The translations under genes were made by a program, and so were the position numbers. From Oreochromis niloticus (taxonomy: Eukaryota > Chordata > Actinopteri > Cichliformes > Cichlidae), in assembly GCF_001858045.2 (NCBI RefSeq), contig NC_031982.2:28352783-28416782 (forward strand): a stretch of DNA of 64,000 nucleotides. The letters run 5' to 3'. This document shows positions 22,003 to 36,700 of the stretch, one piece after another; within the stretch, counting starts at the first letter, position 1; each line of letters starts with the position of its first letter. The notes beneath the pieces are model-generated. The model worked only from the letters and a program-made list of their open reading frames with translations. It was not told where the DNA came from and did not search any database.

Positions 22003-24519
22003 CAGTAGACTATTCTAAGAATAAAATTAGGACTGGCTTCACACAAAGGACCAATCTGAGTACGTCCTCTGCCTTAATCTTCAAGCTGAAATAAATCGTT
22101 TAGTGCAAACTTGCACTAACCACTTCTCACAGATAAAGCCAGCCTCCCACTAACATCCCAACCCTTTGCCTTTCCATTCTTTCACTTTTATTTCTTTGCA
22201 TTTTGCTGAACCTCCGCATTGAAACTTTGACTTCAGCCACATTAACCACTTTCGGCGCATTTACTTTGAACTAAAAGTGAAATCGTGCAGCACTTTACTG
22301 CCTCGGTACGCACACTTTTCCGAGACCCAGTATCAGGTCACATCCTGAAAACTGTCTTGCATTTACGCTTCATCACTTTCTATCTTTTTGAAACAAGCAA
22401 TTACAGGAGAAAGATCTAAATATGATCAAGTCAGTCGCACAGCAAAGGCAATCTCTCTCTGGGAGTTAGACTCCGCTGTGCTCGTTTACTTTGCAGCTCT
22501 TATCGACTTTGCTTTTCCCTCTCTAAGAAGTAGAATTTACATTTAAATGTCATCGCTTATCCTGCCCAAATTACTGCAGTGAATAGAAGCCACGAGTAAA
22601 CAGCAACACTATGTCTGGATGGCCTTTTTTTCTTGCAGGGGGAAATAAATGTATGTTTGCCCAAACTTTGATTTAATAACTGTGTGTACTGCATTACTTT
22701 TCCTTGCGTTTTAGTTGTGAGCCACCTTGATGTGGAAAAAAACCCGGTGAAAAACACTTCATGGCCTACGCTCACTACACCCACACGATCTGCTTTATTT
22801 TCAGCTTTAAACACCAAAACACGGCTCAGCCACCTCTGCCTGTTATTCAGTCAATGAATAAAAGGGACACACGTGGGCACGAGGCACAAAGAGGAGAACT
22901 AAACCGGTTCATCAGGGTACAGTCACCTAACAGTAAATGCAGCGGTTTGGGGAGGGTGGATACCTGTAAAGCTGGCTGTTATTTTTAGAGGAACTGAAGA
23001 CTTGAACTACAGTTTGCGTGATTTGAAGAAAAGTGCAGTGGAATTAAAAGCTGTTATAATTATAGCGTCAGGGCTCTGCTGCACAGGTAGGGTGGGGTTT
23101 TAGGTGATTATGAGGGGGCTCAGAGGAAAGCTCCACACAGACACAAGTCAGCTGATACGGTTTAGATATCTGAGCAGGATTCATGCTGGACGGCTCTAAG
23201 GTGAGGTGTTTTGGGTTAGAGTCCCAGCAGCAGTTATTCCTCTCAGCTGGGTCTGTATTTCACTAGAAGAAGAGGCTGAACGGAGGGCAATCTGGGCATC
23301 TCTGCTCGGATAATTTTGCTTGGGTTTATGTCAGCTGAAGCCAGTTCTCTAAGACAGGCCTCACAGACCCTGGTGGTGTGTCAAATCATAAACCCTAAAC
23401 CAGATGGAAGAGAGGGTTAGGGTCAGTCACTACTGGGTGCTGTGGCATGGTCTTGAAATCTGAGGAAATCTCCACCATCTGTGAACCTCTCTGTGACTCA
23501 CAGACGCCATGTTTGGAATCAAAACGGCCCCCATTTTGTTGGTAATATTTGCCCTGAGGGACGATGTTATGGCATCATTGACAGAGATCTGGGTGTTTGT
23601 TAAAAAGCAGGATTACTCTAATGAGGGGGCATGTTTTTACCCAAACCTAATCAGGTCACCTTTAGTGGCTAAACCTAACCAGTGAGTAAAAGTGAAAGAG
23701 AAAATAATTCAGCAAGAGGAAAAAAAAGCCAAACAAACTGTAAAACGGTCTCACAGGGGCAGGAATCAGCGTCTCCTGGCTGACGAACCTGCGCTGCCAC
23801 GCTTCCAGGCTCCTGCTGCAAGCTTTGCAGGTCTTGGATAGAGGACCATTTTCTCACCACAGCTGACACTGCAGCGGCTGCTGCGTCAGAGCATCAGTGC
23901 CAAAGGACGACACAGGAGACGGTAAACTGAACAGCAACATATAATGTCCCAGGATGATAACATGGCGCAGCTTCAGCTTTAAAAAAAAAAAAGGGAAAGA
24001 TGGCTTCACGTTCTGCAGTCACAACATTAAAATGGCCAACTATGGATTATAAGGGAACAGAATGAGACTCCCCTTATTCTGCTACACAATAGATAGTAAA
24101 AATATATATGTATACATTTTACAGGGTTGGATTTTTTTTGAGTATTTATACTCTGTGGTATCTAAACCTAGAGTTCATTTTGAAGCTACAATAGTCGTCC
24201 CTTCATTTTTTCTCCTTGTACAAACCAAAATGAATAAATGTCACCAGTGACTTCTTAGAGGAAGAGGAATTGATCTTTTTTTTTTAAATTTAATATAAAT
24301 TTTTGAGTGAATCTTTTGGAAAAGTGTTTAATGAAACATACATCATAAGGCTCCTGCCACTGCAGGCTGCCACTGTGCAAGCATTTTGAAAACTAGCTTT
24401 ATGCGTTTTAAAGTTTTATCACTTAAACGCTTTACTGGAAGTGCCGAGTCGGCAGTTTCATAAACAACTGGCTATAAAATGTGTGGAAGGAGCAGCTGCC
24501 AGCCTTCTTCCAGCTGCAG
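22003..24519. other. intergenic, nothing recognised
   Basis: No supported gene. Open frames (for example 22557-22817 minus and 23675-23869 minus) are short and lack domain or splice support. Confidence 0.5.
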
Positions 24520-24948
24520 CAGGGGTGTCAAACATAAGGCCTGCGGGCCAGAATCGGCCTGGCCAAAACTCCAATCCAGCCCACTGGACAGCTTTAGAAA
24601 ATGTGAAGGCAGGCATTTGAACCTTTAACTATATTTTCATACGTTTTACAGGTTTTCCTATTGATAAACCCCCCACTCCACCCCAGCACCATTCATACTA
24701 CACCAAAGTAGTTAACTAATACATAATACACACAACTCTAGAATTGCTTTTTTTTTTTTACAAAGCGAGTTCACAGTGCAAAAAACCTTGTTTCCATTAA
24801 TTCACACATTTGATAATTACAAGAAAGTCTGAACTACTTGAATCTTGTGCAGTTTTAAACATTTACTCTGTGGTTTCACTGGTCCGGCCCACTTTAGACC
24901 AAAGTTGGCCATTTGTGGCCAACGATGTAAAATGAGTTTGACATCCTG
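24520..24948. mobile_element. hAT-like MITE
   Basis: The left end is CAGGGGTGTCAAAC. The right end, reverse-complemented, is CAGGATGTCAAACTCATTTT. Inside both ends are CCGGCCCACT-type motifs. It is 429 bp with no coding capacity. No clear 8-bp target duplication remains, which suggests an old copy. Fragments of the same family lie at 21931-22002 and about 26022-26050. Confidence 0.62.
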
Positions 24949-26114
24949 GATCGAAGGTAAATATAGCAGGACACTATTAATCGTTCTCATGAAACTGGAT
25001 CAAGTAGCTGAAGCGGGAATATTCAATGTTTCCATTTTTATATCATAATTTCATAACAATATATAATAATGGTCATTTAAACCCAATTCTGCAGAACTCA
25101 TTGGTTAAAGCAAGTTAACCACCTCATTATGTAGCTGAATGAAACCATTAATGGAAAAAAGAAAAACAAGAATATCACCTCTAAGCACTCATTTTTAGTC
25201 AAAATTCCTTTTAAAAACAATAAGTTTTTTGGTGTCAAAGTAATAAAAGCATAAAGTTTAAAGATTATATCCTTATGACAGGATATGATCGAGGACAGTC
25301 TCAAATTCCAGTTTTACTGCATTGTCATTTCCCAACTCTTTCCAGTCCTTCGATAGCTCCAACACCACCGTGCTGGTGCTACTTAACAATCATCCCACAT
25401 TTCACCAGTTTAAAAACGTACGTAGTGTTTGCAGCAACACAAAAATGAGTGGGAAGAAATTCACGGTAGACTGAATCTGTGGGCTGCCAGTAACAAGTCC
25501 CTCAGAGATGCTTTTTGTAAGGCCAAACGAGAAGTTTGCATCGCCCTGGATCACTAAAAACATCAGCAGAATTCATCCCCAGTCTTTGATTATCACATAA
25601 AATTAGCTGTTGGTTAGGATTTGTTTACTGCCAGCAGTAAAACACTAAACCACAGCAGTAGAAAGACTACAAAGTGGTCATAACTTTAACTTCACCACTA
25701 CCACGCGGTGCGTTTAGGGATGATGAATGCCCCCAGCAACTTCTGCAGTCTGTTGGCAAACATACGAATTTAAGTAAAACATCTAGCAGTTATAAAAAGT
25801 TGTTTCAAAGTAAATAATACAAATCAGTTCTTGCGGCCCACCTGCAACAGTTTCACAGCCCACACTTTTAAAATCACTGAATCTACACTAGTTTAAGTCG
25901 TGTCGAAAAAGTCATGTTGCTCTTTAGTTCCTTCTCTCAGGGTGTTCATCTAGCTTGCATGAGGAATTTGGACGGTTCATTAAATGTTCACACGTAGGAG
26001 GATTACAGAGTTTGTCTTGTTCGGCCCACCTGAGATCAAATTTGGCTCCTAAACTGAAGCTTCTTCACACAAAGACGCACCGAAACCAGAAAAGTAACAA
26101 AAACAAAGGAGACA

Positions 26115-26557
26115 TGTTGGTCGAAACACATAATGCCCTGGATTTTTATTTCATTTTGTGACAATTCAAGAGGATTCTTAAGTCTTTCCCATGTGTGTGA
26201 GTGTGTGTGGTGGAAGGGTTTACAAAAACAAAAGGGAAACAAAAAGTCATGAATCAACTGGGCCATTGGAATGGGCATTGGGATTGTGGTACAGACAAAG
26301 AAAAACTACAAGTAGCCTTGTTCAGTACCAAACTCTTCACAGAAGAGAGTGATATTTTTTTTTTTATTGATTTTTTTAAAAGTTTTTTTTCTTTTTTTCC
26401 CAAATGAAGGCACCCGATAACTTGTGGTTCATGGCCTTTCAGCCTTCTGGAGTTTTAAAAGTAGAGAAAACTGTTTCATTTCTTTTTTTTCTTCTCTCAA
26501 TTGATACATGTTCCTTATTATACAGAAGCTGGAATGATAATAATGTCAGTTACTGCA

Positions 26558-26591
<34 letters not shown>

Positions 26592-28328
26592 TCCCTTATA
26601 GTTTCTTTTTTTTGTCAGAACAAGTAACAAAAGAATGAAGTCTTTCATGGGAAAATAAAGAAGGGAGATACAAAAATATTTGTTTTAAAAAAAAATGATA
26701 AGGGGAGGGAGGGGGGATTATCCTTTAGAGAAAACTAAAAGTAAATAAGGCCATCTGGTAGAAACCAGAGGCCAAAAATCATACAAAAGCAGCATCAATT
26801 TAAAAAAAAAAAAATAATAATTATAATATATAGTGCTTAGATAAGTCAGAAGCAGCAAAGTCTTCTGGGAAAGTCTTCATCCCCATTGTTTTGTTACTTG
26901 TCTCAGGAATAATATATGTATGGAAGAGCTTTGTGGAGACTGATTTACCCACTGACAAACTGATGCCTACAAACAAACAAAAGCCCCTTTCAGACATTTC
27001 AATTAATCTGACGGCATCTGAACGTGTTGGCTTGGCGTCTCAGTGACGCACACGGGCCACTTTAGATCGTCTGATTGCGTGAAGTCACGTCACTTGCACT
27101 AGATCGCATCTGTGCGCGATTCCCCTGCGTCTCTGTGAGCTGCGTTAAACACCAATAACATTTCATCTTTATTTTTAGATTTGTAATGAGATTAAAACAT
27201 TTATCTATGACGTATTTTGGCCGCTCCCGATTCAGAAAAGCCCTCGGCTTGTGTGCAAGGGGCAGGTGAGTACAGCACAGTCAGCAGGACCCACAGACTC
27301 AGATGTTGGTCAAATAAACATTCAGAAGTGTGGGCTGCACCTCACACAATACTAATGACCACAAATGTAATAAGTCCTTGGTACACGTGGCAACCACAGC
27401 AGCTCCCCCCCATCACCGCCCGGATATGTGTGAGTGAATTCTGAACGACAGTGCCGTCAATTTAAGAGACTGATTGAGCCGAATGCGTCACATCACGTCT
27501 GAAAAGGGCTAAATACACATCTTCTACTGCCCTGCGCCTTAATCTTTAACGAACGCACGTCTGCGTGGATTTAAACAGACACATGGGAACATCCAACAAA
27601 AACAGGTGAGCCCCCGGCCATGTTCACAACATCCAAAAAGAAAAAAAAAAGAAAAAAGAAAAAAAAAAGAAAAAATAGTGGGGACTTCTTTTTTGTATAA
27701 GTCTACCTAGACACTTACTACAGCACAGGGAACTGATGAAGGATACAGTGTATTAAAAAAAAAAAAAAAAAATTTAAATGAATGTGGGGGGAAAAAAACC
27801 TCTGTAAACACGGCACAATAAATAGATCAAACAGCAGGTTCCGCACCATGCATGTGATGACATACATTTTTCTGTGGTATAACTTTCACACCCCATACTC
27901 GCACCAGTTGCAGTTTGTCGTTTTCTCTTTTTAATTTTGATTTTTTTTTTTAATATCGAGTGCAAAACATCACAAATGAACAATTCTGTATTCAAGTAAT
28001 GTTATATACAAGAACAGGGGTGGGGAGAGGGGTATTACAAATATGCAGTACTGTACATATAATTGCCATATTAAGAATTTACAGAGATCTCCTATTAACA
28101 GTAACAAATGGGGGGAAAAAATGGGAGGGGAGGGGAAAAGAAATTGTACGAGACGAGCATTGCAATTAAGTCCCAAACTGTTGCTATGGAAACCCAGCCT
28201 TGCCGTGCTCAGTCCGCCACCACTTGCATTCATGACTAACGAATGATGCATAGCACCTTAAAAAAAACAAAAAACAAAAACAAAAAAACACAATGGAGTC
28301 ACGTTTCCTCAGAGCGGTGTATGAGAGG
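26115..28328 (-). other. epc1: probable epc1 3' UTR
   Basis: Minus-strand sequence after the epc1 stop, rich in U and A tracts and without exon-like frames. AATAAA hexamers on the minus strand lie at 26145-26150, 26363-26368 and 27167-27172. The distal one would give a 3' UTR of about 2.2 kb. Which signal is used cannot be told from sequence alone. Confidence 0.4.
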
Positions 28329-28401
28329 CTACGTAACCTCCATGGCCACTGTGTTCTCCGTTAGACTGTTCAGTGCTGGCTTGTCTTGTTCATGATTCTC
28401 C
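28329..28401 (-). CDS. epc1: epc1 exon 14 (stop)
   Basis: Residues 811-834: RENHEQDKPALNSLTENTVA and MEVT, then TAG at 28329-28331. The last residues NTVAMEVT are identical to human EPC1 and EPC2. Acceptor taccctcag. Confidence 0.96.
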
Positions 28402-30673
28402 CTGAGGGTAAAAGGAGAAAGGCACACTGTTAGCACAGACAGGCTAGCATAAACCTGTTACTTCAGTTGTCTTAAAATTAAGCACAACAGGCCTGCTTTA
28501 AGGCCAAACAATGTTTTTACTCATGCTTCTACAAACTACAAAGCAACAAATGAAATCTAAATGACAATGTGCTACCTTTCAAAATACAAGCACAGAAGTG
28601 TTTGATAGTGATTAGACGTGTTATTTTTGAGTAAGATGTAGGTGAAAGGTGTCGCAAAAGACGTTTTCAGGTTGGCTCTATAAGGTAAACATTGACAGGG
28701 AAGTAATGTCCTGAGCTCAGTCATAAACATCTCAGTACACATCCAATCTATGTTTTTTATCTTAACTACGCACACCCAAAAATTCTGTGACATCATCTTG
28801 CACAGCTGCTCTCACACTGATGAAAACCTGTCCCAAACCAGACACATGAAAAGATGGCACAGGTGGCAAACCTTTTACCAAGCAGTCCTATGCTTCACAT
28901 ACAAAAGTATAGTCTCTTTTTTGGTCCATGTCTGAAAATAAGTCTAACATGTCATCCCTGGAATATATCTGAAGCAGACAAACAGTTTGTCACACAGCAG
29001 AATGACTAAAAATGTGGAAGCTGGACAGCTAAACTACAAACTGAGCTCACAAGAACATGTAAACTTTGAGAGCTGCCAACTCTGCTGGTAACTCAGTAGG
29101 TTCATGCTGGACTCCTAAAAAGGAGTAATGTTGACGTTTTCCTGTGATTTTCTACGGCCTTAGAAAATCATTTCACCCCTAGAGTGTTTTCAGTTTTCCT
29201 CACCTGGGCACTATGTCCAGCGGCGAGGCCGAGGCTGTAGTGACCTTGGGTTTCTGACAGTTGGCGGCTGCTGCGTGGGCGAGCTTTAAGGCGGATGTAG
29301 ACATGGTGGTGCTCAGCGTCCGGGGTGTGGGGATGCGCTTGGTGGCGGGAACACTCAGCCGTAGGCTGTTGTTGTTATTTCCCAGCAGGACCTGAGTGGT
29401 GGCGTTAGTGGTAGTTGTGTTGGCAGGGTGTGTGGTGCCATTGTTGTTACTGGTAGCAGACGTGGAGCTGGTGGTACAGGGGTGGAGCGAGGCAGGTGTC
29501 GTGGTAGCAGTGGGAGGAGCCGGCGTGGCAGGGGACGGGGACGCTGTGCTCAAGAGGTGCAAGCCCTTGTAGACACCTGAAGTGGGTGGGGTGGGGTGGG
29601 GTGGGGGGTGGTGTTGGAATAAACAGGATTTGGAGAAGAAGTTTTAATTATCACCTGATTTTTTGGTTGTTTGATTTGTTTTAAAACCCTGCACCTCTTA
29701 TGAATTTGAAGCACTGAATATGCACAGTAATTTGAAGTTGAGTACACAAAGTTTCAAAGCAGCTTTTTTTCCCCTCCCTTCAAAGTGTGAATGATAATCC
29801 TTAAAAATGAGATACTGTAGATGTGCACACAGGTTTCAAAGCCCCTCATTCACTTAACAGAAACTTTAATTTAAAAAACTTTGACAACGAAAATTTTTAA
29901 ATCCGCTGCGTGGTGGAAGGTCATGTACAAGCAGGAGTTTTTTTCCTTTTCACCAAATCAGTATTCAAAGAAAAAGTCCCTGATTATCAGAGTTTGATCT
30001 GTGAAGGACAGATCCGCTTCCATCTCCAGATTAATGAAAATTCCCTTTTGTCACTTTTCTCAGTTACGTAGCAAACACTCCTCCGTGAAGCGGCATCAGT
30101 CGTTGGGGTGTTGCAGGTTTTGTTGACCTTTCATTGTGCTGCCATCTGCTCTTTTGTGCTGATGAGTATTGAGGGCGTTAGTACTATGATTACTTTTGTC
30201 CCTTTGTTTGCTTTGTATTTTCACTGTCACTGTACTTTAACAATTCGGTAAAGTGGACGTTTCATTTTAATAGAGCTGTTGTAAAATAAATAAATGAAAA
30301 AATAAATAAATGTAGTTTTACTTTTAACATACAAATAACTAGAATTAGAAGCAATAAAAACAATACTGGGATCATCAACATCATTATACCTTTGTTAAAT
30401 TCAACAATAGTGATTATAACATGAGCCATCGAAGCTAAGAGGCTATTGGGCAAACCAGTGGTTGTGTGGGAAGCCGTTATACCTGAGGGGGAGAGGACGC
30501 CATTGACTCCTGGTCCTAGCTCCTCCTTGGTTTTCAGAGCCAGCAGTTGGTCGGCGGTCACAAGGGCCGAGGCGGCAAACTGAGCACTGGCCTGGTCCAA
30601 TGTATTTGCCAGGGTCTGCCAGGAGACCAAGAGTAACAGGTTTACAAGAGTCTAAGATTACGGGGGGATCAAT

Positions 30674-30717
<44 letters not shown>

Positions 30718-33700
30718 GTATATGTATATGTATATATATGTATATAAAAATTGACATGACTGTCCGCTGCTGGACAGCTGATATGCACACTGACCTGTGT
30801 GCTGTTGGCAGTGGTGGCGCTGTTGGCGTGCTGTTGCTGGACCTGCTCCAGCTGCTGTTTGTGCATCAGGGACAGCTGCTCCTGATGCTGCTGGTACTGT
30901 TCAACTGTAAAAGCTGAGAGAAACAAAAACAGTGTTACAAACTCACAATCATAAAACAAATAGATCTTCTGACACAAAGAATATTTGAACCAAGTGGTGG
31001 CAGGTTGGCATTAAACCTTAAACCCAGGTCAAGACAAGTACCACATGATGCATACGGAGCCTTTCAGATACACTGTCTATGACACATTGTGCCTAATGTA
31101 TTGCAATGTATTGCTTTTTGGGAAGTTTCCAAAAAGATATAAACTTGGTCAAATATTTGTTTTCAACTGCTTTTTGATCAATAAAAAACATATTTGGGAA
31201 AGAAAAGTACGCAGCTCCAACAGTCTGAGTCAAACAGCAACACACAGACAACAACTCTGTCAACTCACACCCACTCAATATGCCTCGTTTGATAAGCCAG
31301 CAGGGAAGCAAACAACAGTGAGTACAACAAAGGCCTAAGACTTCAGTCATGAAGGAGCATCTTCAGTCTCGGATTTTACTGTTATGCTGCAGACCTTACT
31401 GCAAACTGTGCTCAGGAATAACTGAATGACCGAACCAGAAACCAATTCACTATGAACAAAGCAAAACCACTACATGGTTTCCTGAATTATTTTTACCACC
31501 TTATGGGCACAAGTGAGTTTTTAGTGATGCAATGCATTCTAATGAAAAGTCAGACCAATGTTTGGTAATGAGTACATCCATTTACTATTCAGGTTATTTC
31601 TGGTGGCTTTTGTACTACAATAAAACATTCCAGCTTTGGTTCACAAAGTATGTGTGGTAGGAAAAGAAATAGTTTTGGCCATATTCAGGTAAACACAGGG
31701 TACTCCAGAAAATATATTCTCAGATTTCCTGCCTGACAACTGAGGTTTACTACAAAGCAAGGTTATACAGTTAGCAAGTTAAAAGACAGTTTTTAATGTA
31801 ACAGGCGGCTCTCTCAACCAGGCTAAAAGTATGACTGCATTTCAATACAGATCGACTTTTGTAGGAATCCACTTTATATATGCAATCAGTTGAGCCATAT
31901 GTCATGAACGTCAGCAAATATCGCCCTGCCAAGGCACAACAGCATAAAATGTGCACCCAATAAATGCATGAATATGTTTTCATACTTGGTCCTAATTAGC
32001 TGCCAAGTCCATTTGCATTGGAGCAAATTAGTCTATTTATAGGATGTTATTAGTGGCAAAACTCAAGTCAGTATTTAATCTGAAGTGATATCCACATCTA
32101 CGGCTACGGGACACTTGATTAATAGATTTAAACTGATTAAGTTAGATATTAATGGCATCATTGAGATTGGCATTGCAAATTAAATAAAACGGAACAATTT
32201 CCACCTAGTGTAAGTTGAATATGACTCAGAGTCAAACTCCTTTATGAAACTAGTCATCTCTGACTGGGTTTTTAGGTGTCGTAGAGCCAAAGAAAACCTG
32301 AACATGTTTTGGTGGATATTTCATGCACCTAGTATTTGAATCACAGTTGTTTACCTGTAGATAACATGGCCTTAAGTTTTTCTTCATTAGTTTTTGTATT
32401 GACAAGTCCTCATCTCATGTCTTACAGGCATTATGTGCATCAGTGCATTATTGATGTATCTATTCCCTGTGTGCTTTTCACTTCTCAGTTTCATAAGATC
32501 CACGATCTGCGTACATCTCCAAGTCACAGCTCGTCCTGTGACATTACCTCCATCTGGAGTGCATGTCATGTTTATTTCTTGAAATCTAACACCATCTAAT
32601 TTAATCAAAAATCAACTACTTAAACACCAAGTGCAGCTGTTACATTTGCTCATACACAATACATATTAGTAGAGTTTCTTGAAAGATCTGTGTTAATTAT
32701 ATCCATCTTTCAGGTTCTCATTGAACCCTTTTCTGGGAAAATCAATAAGCAGCTTGTTTTTTCATGCACATCAAAACAACTTGTAGTGATATTAAGACAC
32801 CTGCCGCCTGACTGCCCTCACAGTAAAACCACCAGGGACCTGTGGGATTTTGTCTCTTCGTCAAATCCATGCATGTCATGAATTCATTTAACAAATCCAG
32901 CTTTAACTGACACCTTAAGGAATGAAAGGTAGATTGTATTCATACAGTGTTACCCCCAAAGCAACAGCTGTGCTAGATAAACAAAAAAAATAAATAAATA
33001 AATAAATATAGAAATTATTAACAGAACTAGCATTGGTCTTGCTATTGAAGCACAGCCACAAAACAAAGGAATCCTGATGAAAATCTATGAAATAAAAAGG
33101 TGCAAACATTCAGGTAGGTATTCAGGTCACACTTGGACATGTGTCCTCAACAAGCCACTCATTTCCAGCTGGCGACTCACCTATCACCGTTACTTTTTCG
33201 AACTCTCCAAGCGAACGGCATCCATGACTGACATACTACTGAAAATTCTCTTACTTTAAATGTTTACCCATTAGCAACGAGAACCTTCCTGCTGGCCTAC
33301 TCCCAACTCCATTGCTTTGGATTGCAAATTGGAGGACAGTCTTTGTTCTGCTCTCAACTTGAGGACCAGGCTATCCAGAACATGCAATAGGATGAGAGCT
33401 AGTTCAAGTGCTGACATGCCAAAACTACCATTTCGTTTGTGCAGACCTTATGAAATAAGTCTGCATTTGCTTCCTGTTCGCCCTGACATATACCTAGCCC
33501 AGCCCTGACAGCAAAACCCGCCACAATAAATAAAAATATGGGAGAAAAACTGCATTCCGACCTCAAGCAGCTGAGGGCTGTTTTCCAACGGAGTTTTATA
33601 CAAGTGGAATTCTTTGAAACCACAGAGGAATTAAAAGGACATTTTCCTTCGCTTTACTTTTCAGACTGAGAGCTCTCTTTTATACTGCCTGATGAAAAAC

Positions 33701-36700
33701 TGCCAATTACAAACAAACCACTATATAGCTAACAATATCTAGCACTAACTAGCTGGTATCTCACCGTCTCCATGGGTATAAAGTTATGAAACCAACACAG
33801 CCCAAAGAGAACACATCAACAGTGTCTGTCTACAGTCAGATAAGCCACCTACCAGCAACGGGTGTGGGTGCAGGGACAACCCTCCCTGGACGTTGGGAGC
33901 CAAAGGGTTGCCCCCGGCGGTGGAGGCCGAGAGTGGGCGCTTCAGGCTTCGGCTCAGCCTCCTGAATAGAGGGTGGGCATTGTCCAGCTCATGTAGTGGT
34001 AGTGTCCGTGGTCTAAAGTGCCTCCATCGGCACGACTTTATATTCAACAGTATCTGACTGAGGTCCGTGGAAGTGGGGGAGGATGGGGAAAGAGAGGAAC
34101 TGAAGGAGGAACTTCTTTCTGAGGTATTTGTTTCTGAGGTACTGGCAAACTTGTCGGTGGCCGGTGCGCGTGAAGTAGTTGTAGGAGTAGGAGGAGGAGG
34201 AGATTGAGGAAGAGGCAGGTCAAGGATGTTTGGATCCAATCCATGGAAAATGTTGTCAAAGTCTGTGTATGCTCTGTCCAGCAACACCCTGAGAGAAGAA
34301 AAGAGGGAGAAAAGGGTTTAACAACTAAAAGTGATAAATTTAGCTATTTTGCTCTGTTGTCATGAGATATCTACACAGATGAGACAGATGAGCATAGAAT
34401 GTAAAGCTGGATTCAAATGCCAGTACTTTGCATTAAGTGAACTCACCTGCCGCCTCGTCCCACGCGCCGTCGAGACATGCCCAGGCATCGTCGTGGCATG
34501 GTGAGTGTGGTGAGACTGTAGCGAAAGCGAGCTTCTGCCAAACCACCCTCCCATTGTCCACACCACGGCCAGCTACCCACCCGATCTTGACGAGCCTACG
34601 AAGACAGACAGGACACTTAAGTTCACCTTTTCCACTCGTTCTTGCAGTTCTCTGGGTTCAATACAGCTGACCTGTGCAGTTTAGACTCAAGCTGCAATAT
34701 TATCAGTGAACTACATGCCCCAATATATTGACTCTAATACTGGATAGCACTGTTCAAGTTATGTTCACAACATAGTAAGGGTTTCTTTAAACACATGATA
34801 TTAATTTTCATTATTCATTACACAAACTAAGGTATTCTAAAGAACAAAAGGTTATGTTCCTTACAGCATAGTACTGGCAGCCTGCCTTCCTGCGAAAGGC
34901 ATAGGCACCATCTGGGTCGTTTTCCTCCTCTGCTTCCGATGAGCCTGAGTGCAGCTGTGGATAAGAGACGTCAGAGGTCAGTGTAAGGTCAGCTGAAGAG
35001 GAGAAGTTATAGTACTGAAGTCAGATGCCTTTGTTAATTTTTTTATTTAAAAATAAATAAATAAAACATGGTTTGGCAATTTTGAGAAGATTCTTGAAGA
35101 CAAAGGGCAGAGTTTAGCAGCGGTAGCACTCCTCATCTCCACAAGTGGAGACAAGAGTCTGTAGTGCCCAGCCAAGTGGCTGCAGAGACAAGAGGGAACA
35201 GAGTTTCCAGTATGTGTTGTACTTCATAATTAAGCAACAGAAGACAGATTTTGTCCTTTTGTCACTATTCAAAAAAAAAACAAACAAAAACAAAGCACAA
35301 AACAACAATACGTTGTTGTTTTTTTGTTTTTCTTTTTTAAAACAGTCAGAGTCAATTTCAGAGAGTGGAGGATTATTTCTGTCTCACAGCCAAGGCTGCT
35401 GGATTACAGTTGTTTTGGGCAAAATTTAACATCTTTTCACTGACTACTTCCTCAAACTTTAAAATGAAAAACAAATGGAAAAAATAAAGTGAAGGCGGAG
35501 GAGAACAAGGTCATCTAGTACAAAGCAAGGCTCCGACTTGGAGGAGTTTGACTTTCTCTGTCACAGCATGTCTGCGAGTGCAGACGTGTATGAAGAGCGT
35601 CCAGGCGGCAGCACACCTCCACTCCTCAGGAGGCCTACACAGTAGCCAAAGGGCAAGCAAAAAGACAAAACTGGCTGCCAACTGTCACACACTACCCAAA
35701 ATGGACCAGGTGAGAGACACTGATCTGGAAAGAGAGGGAACTGCAGGCAGCCAATGAGAATCCTTTTGAAAACCTTTCAAGTTTTATTCCCTAAGGACTT
35801 TTGTTTGTTAAATTAAAGCCCAGATTCACTCAAGCTGAACCGAGTACTGAAACAGCTTTTATGCAGTTTTACCGTGATATTTTTTCCTCCCCTTTCAATG
35901 ATTATAAAATGAGCCTTGCTGTGCCTATGACAGCAGCAATAGGCTCCAGCCCCCGGTGACCCTGCAGGTTCTACAGTGAAGCAATTGCCTGGCAGTGATT
36001 CAAATCTCAGTTTGAGTTTAGATCCTAAAAATAATTTCTAAATATATAAATGTTTGATTTAATTCATAGCCCTCGTTAGCATCCTTTGGGTTCTGCACCT
36101 ACACAACTCCCCATCAATGTTTTCTGTTAAGCACCAAACAATATGCAGCCAGAAAAACATATTTTCTGTTATCTGATCAGTTTTCATGTAGAGGAAGAAA
36201 AAGAAAAAGCCTAATACAGACAGGTGGCCTTCCCTCCCCCCATTCTTCCTGCTGTGTAAAGACCTTACCTGTTCAGCAAGTTCTTTTGGCTTTGTAGCTA
36301 ATGAACCTTATCGCAGCATACCAGCTGCTGCCATTTTGTTTAAAAAACAAAAACAAAAACAAAAAAAACCAAAACCCCATACCATTTCAAAACCACATAA
36401 ACTGGAAATAACCCAATAGCAACATGCAAAAAGTCAAACTAGAGGAAAAAAAGATGTTGTGCAATGAATTCCTCTGAAAGCATACAACAAAGGAGGAAAA
36501 AAATCTGGAGCTTGATCTGCGTAACATGCTTGGCTTTACATGAATGAGCGCATTTGCTTAAGCGTGCAGGTACCTGGGAAAAGGGCTCATCATCCGAGCT
36601 GGGGAAGTCGTACTGGTTTAGGTCCTTGGCGTTGAAGACAACCGGACCTGTATGGTGGGGTGTGCCTGATGATGGTGGCAGCACCTTCGGCTTCTTCTCA

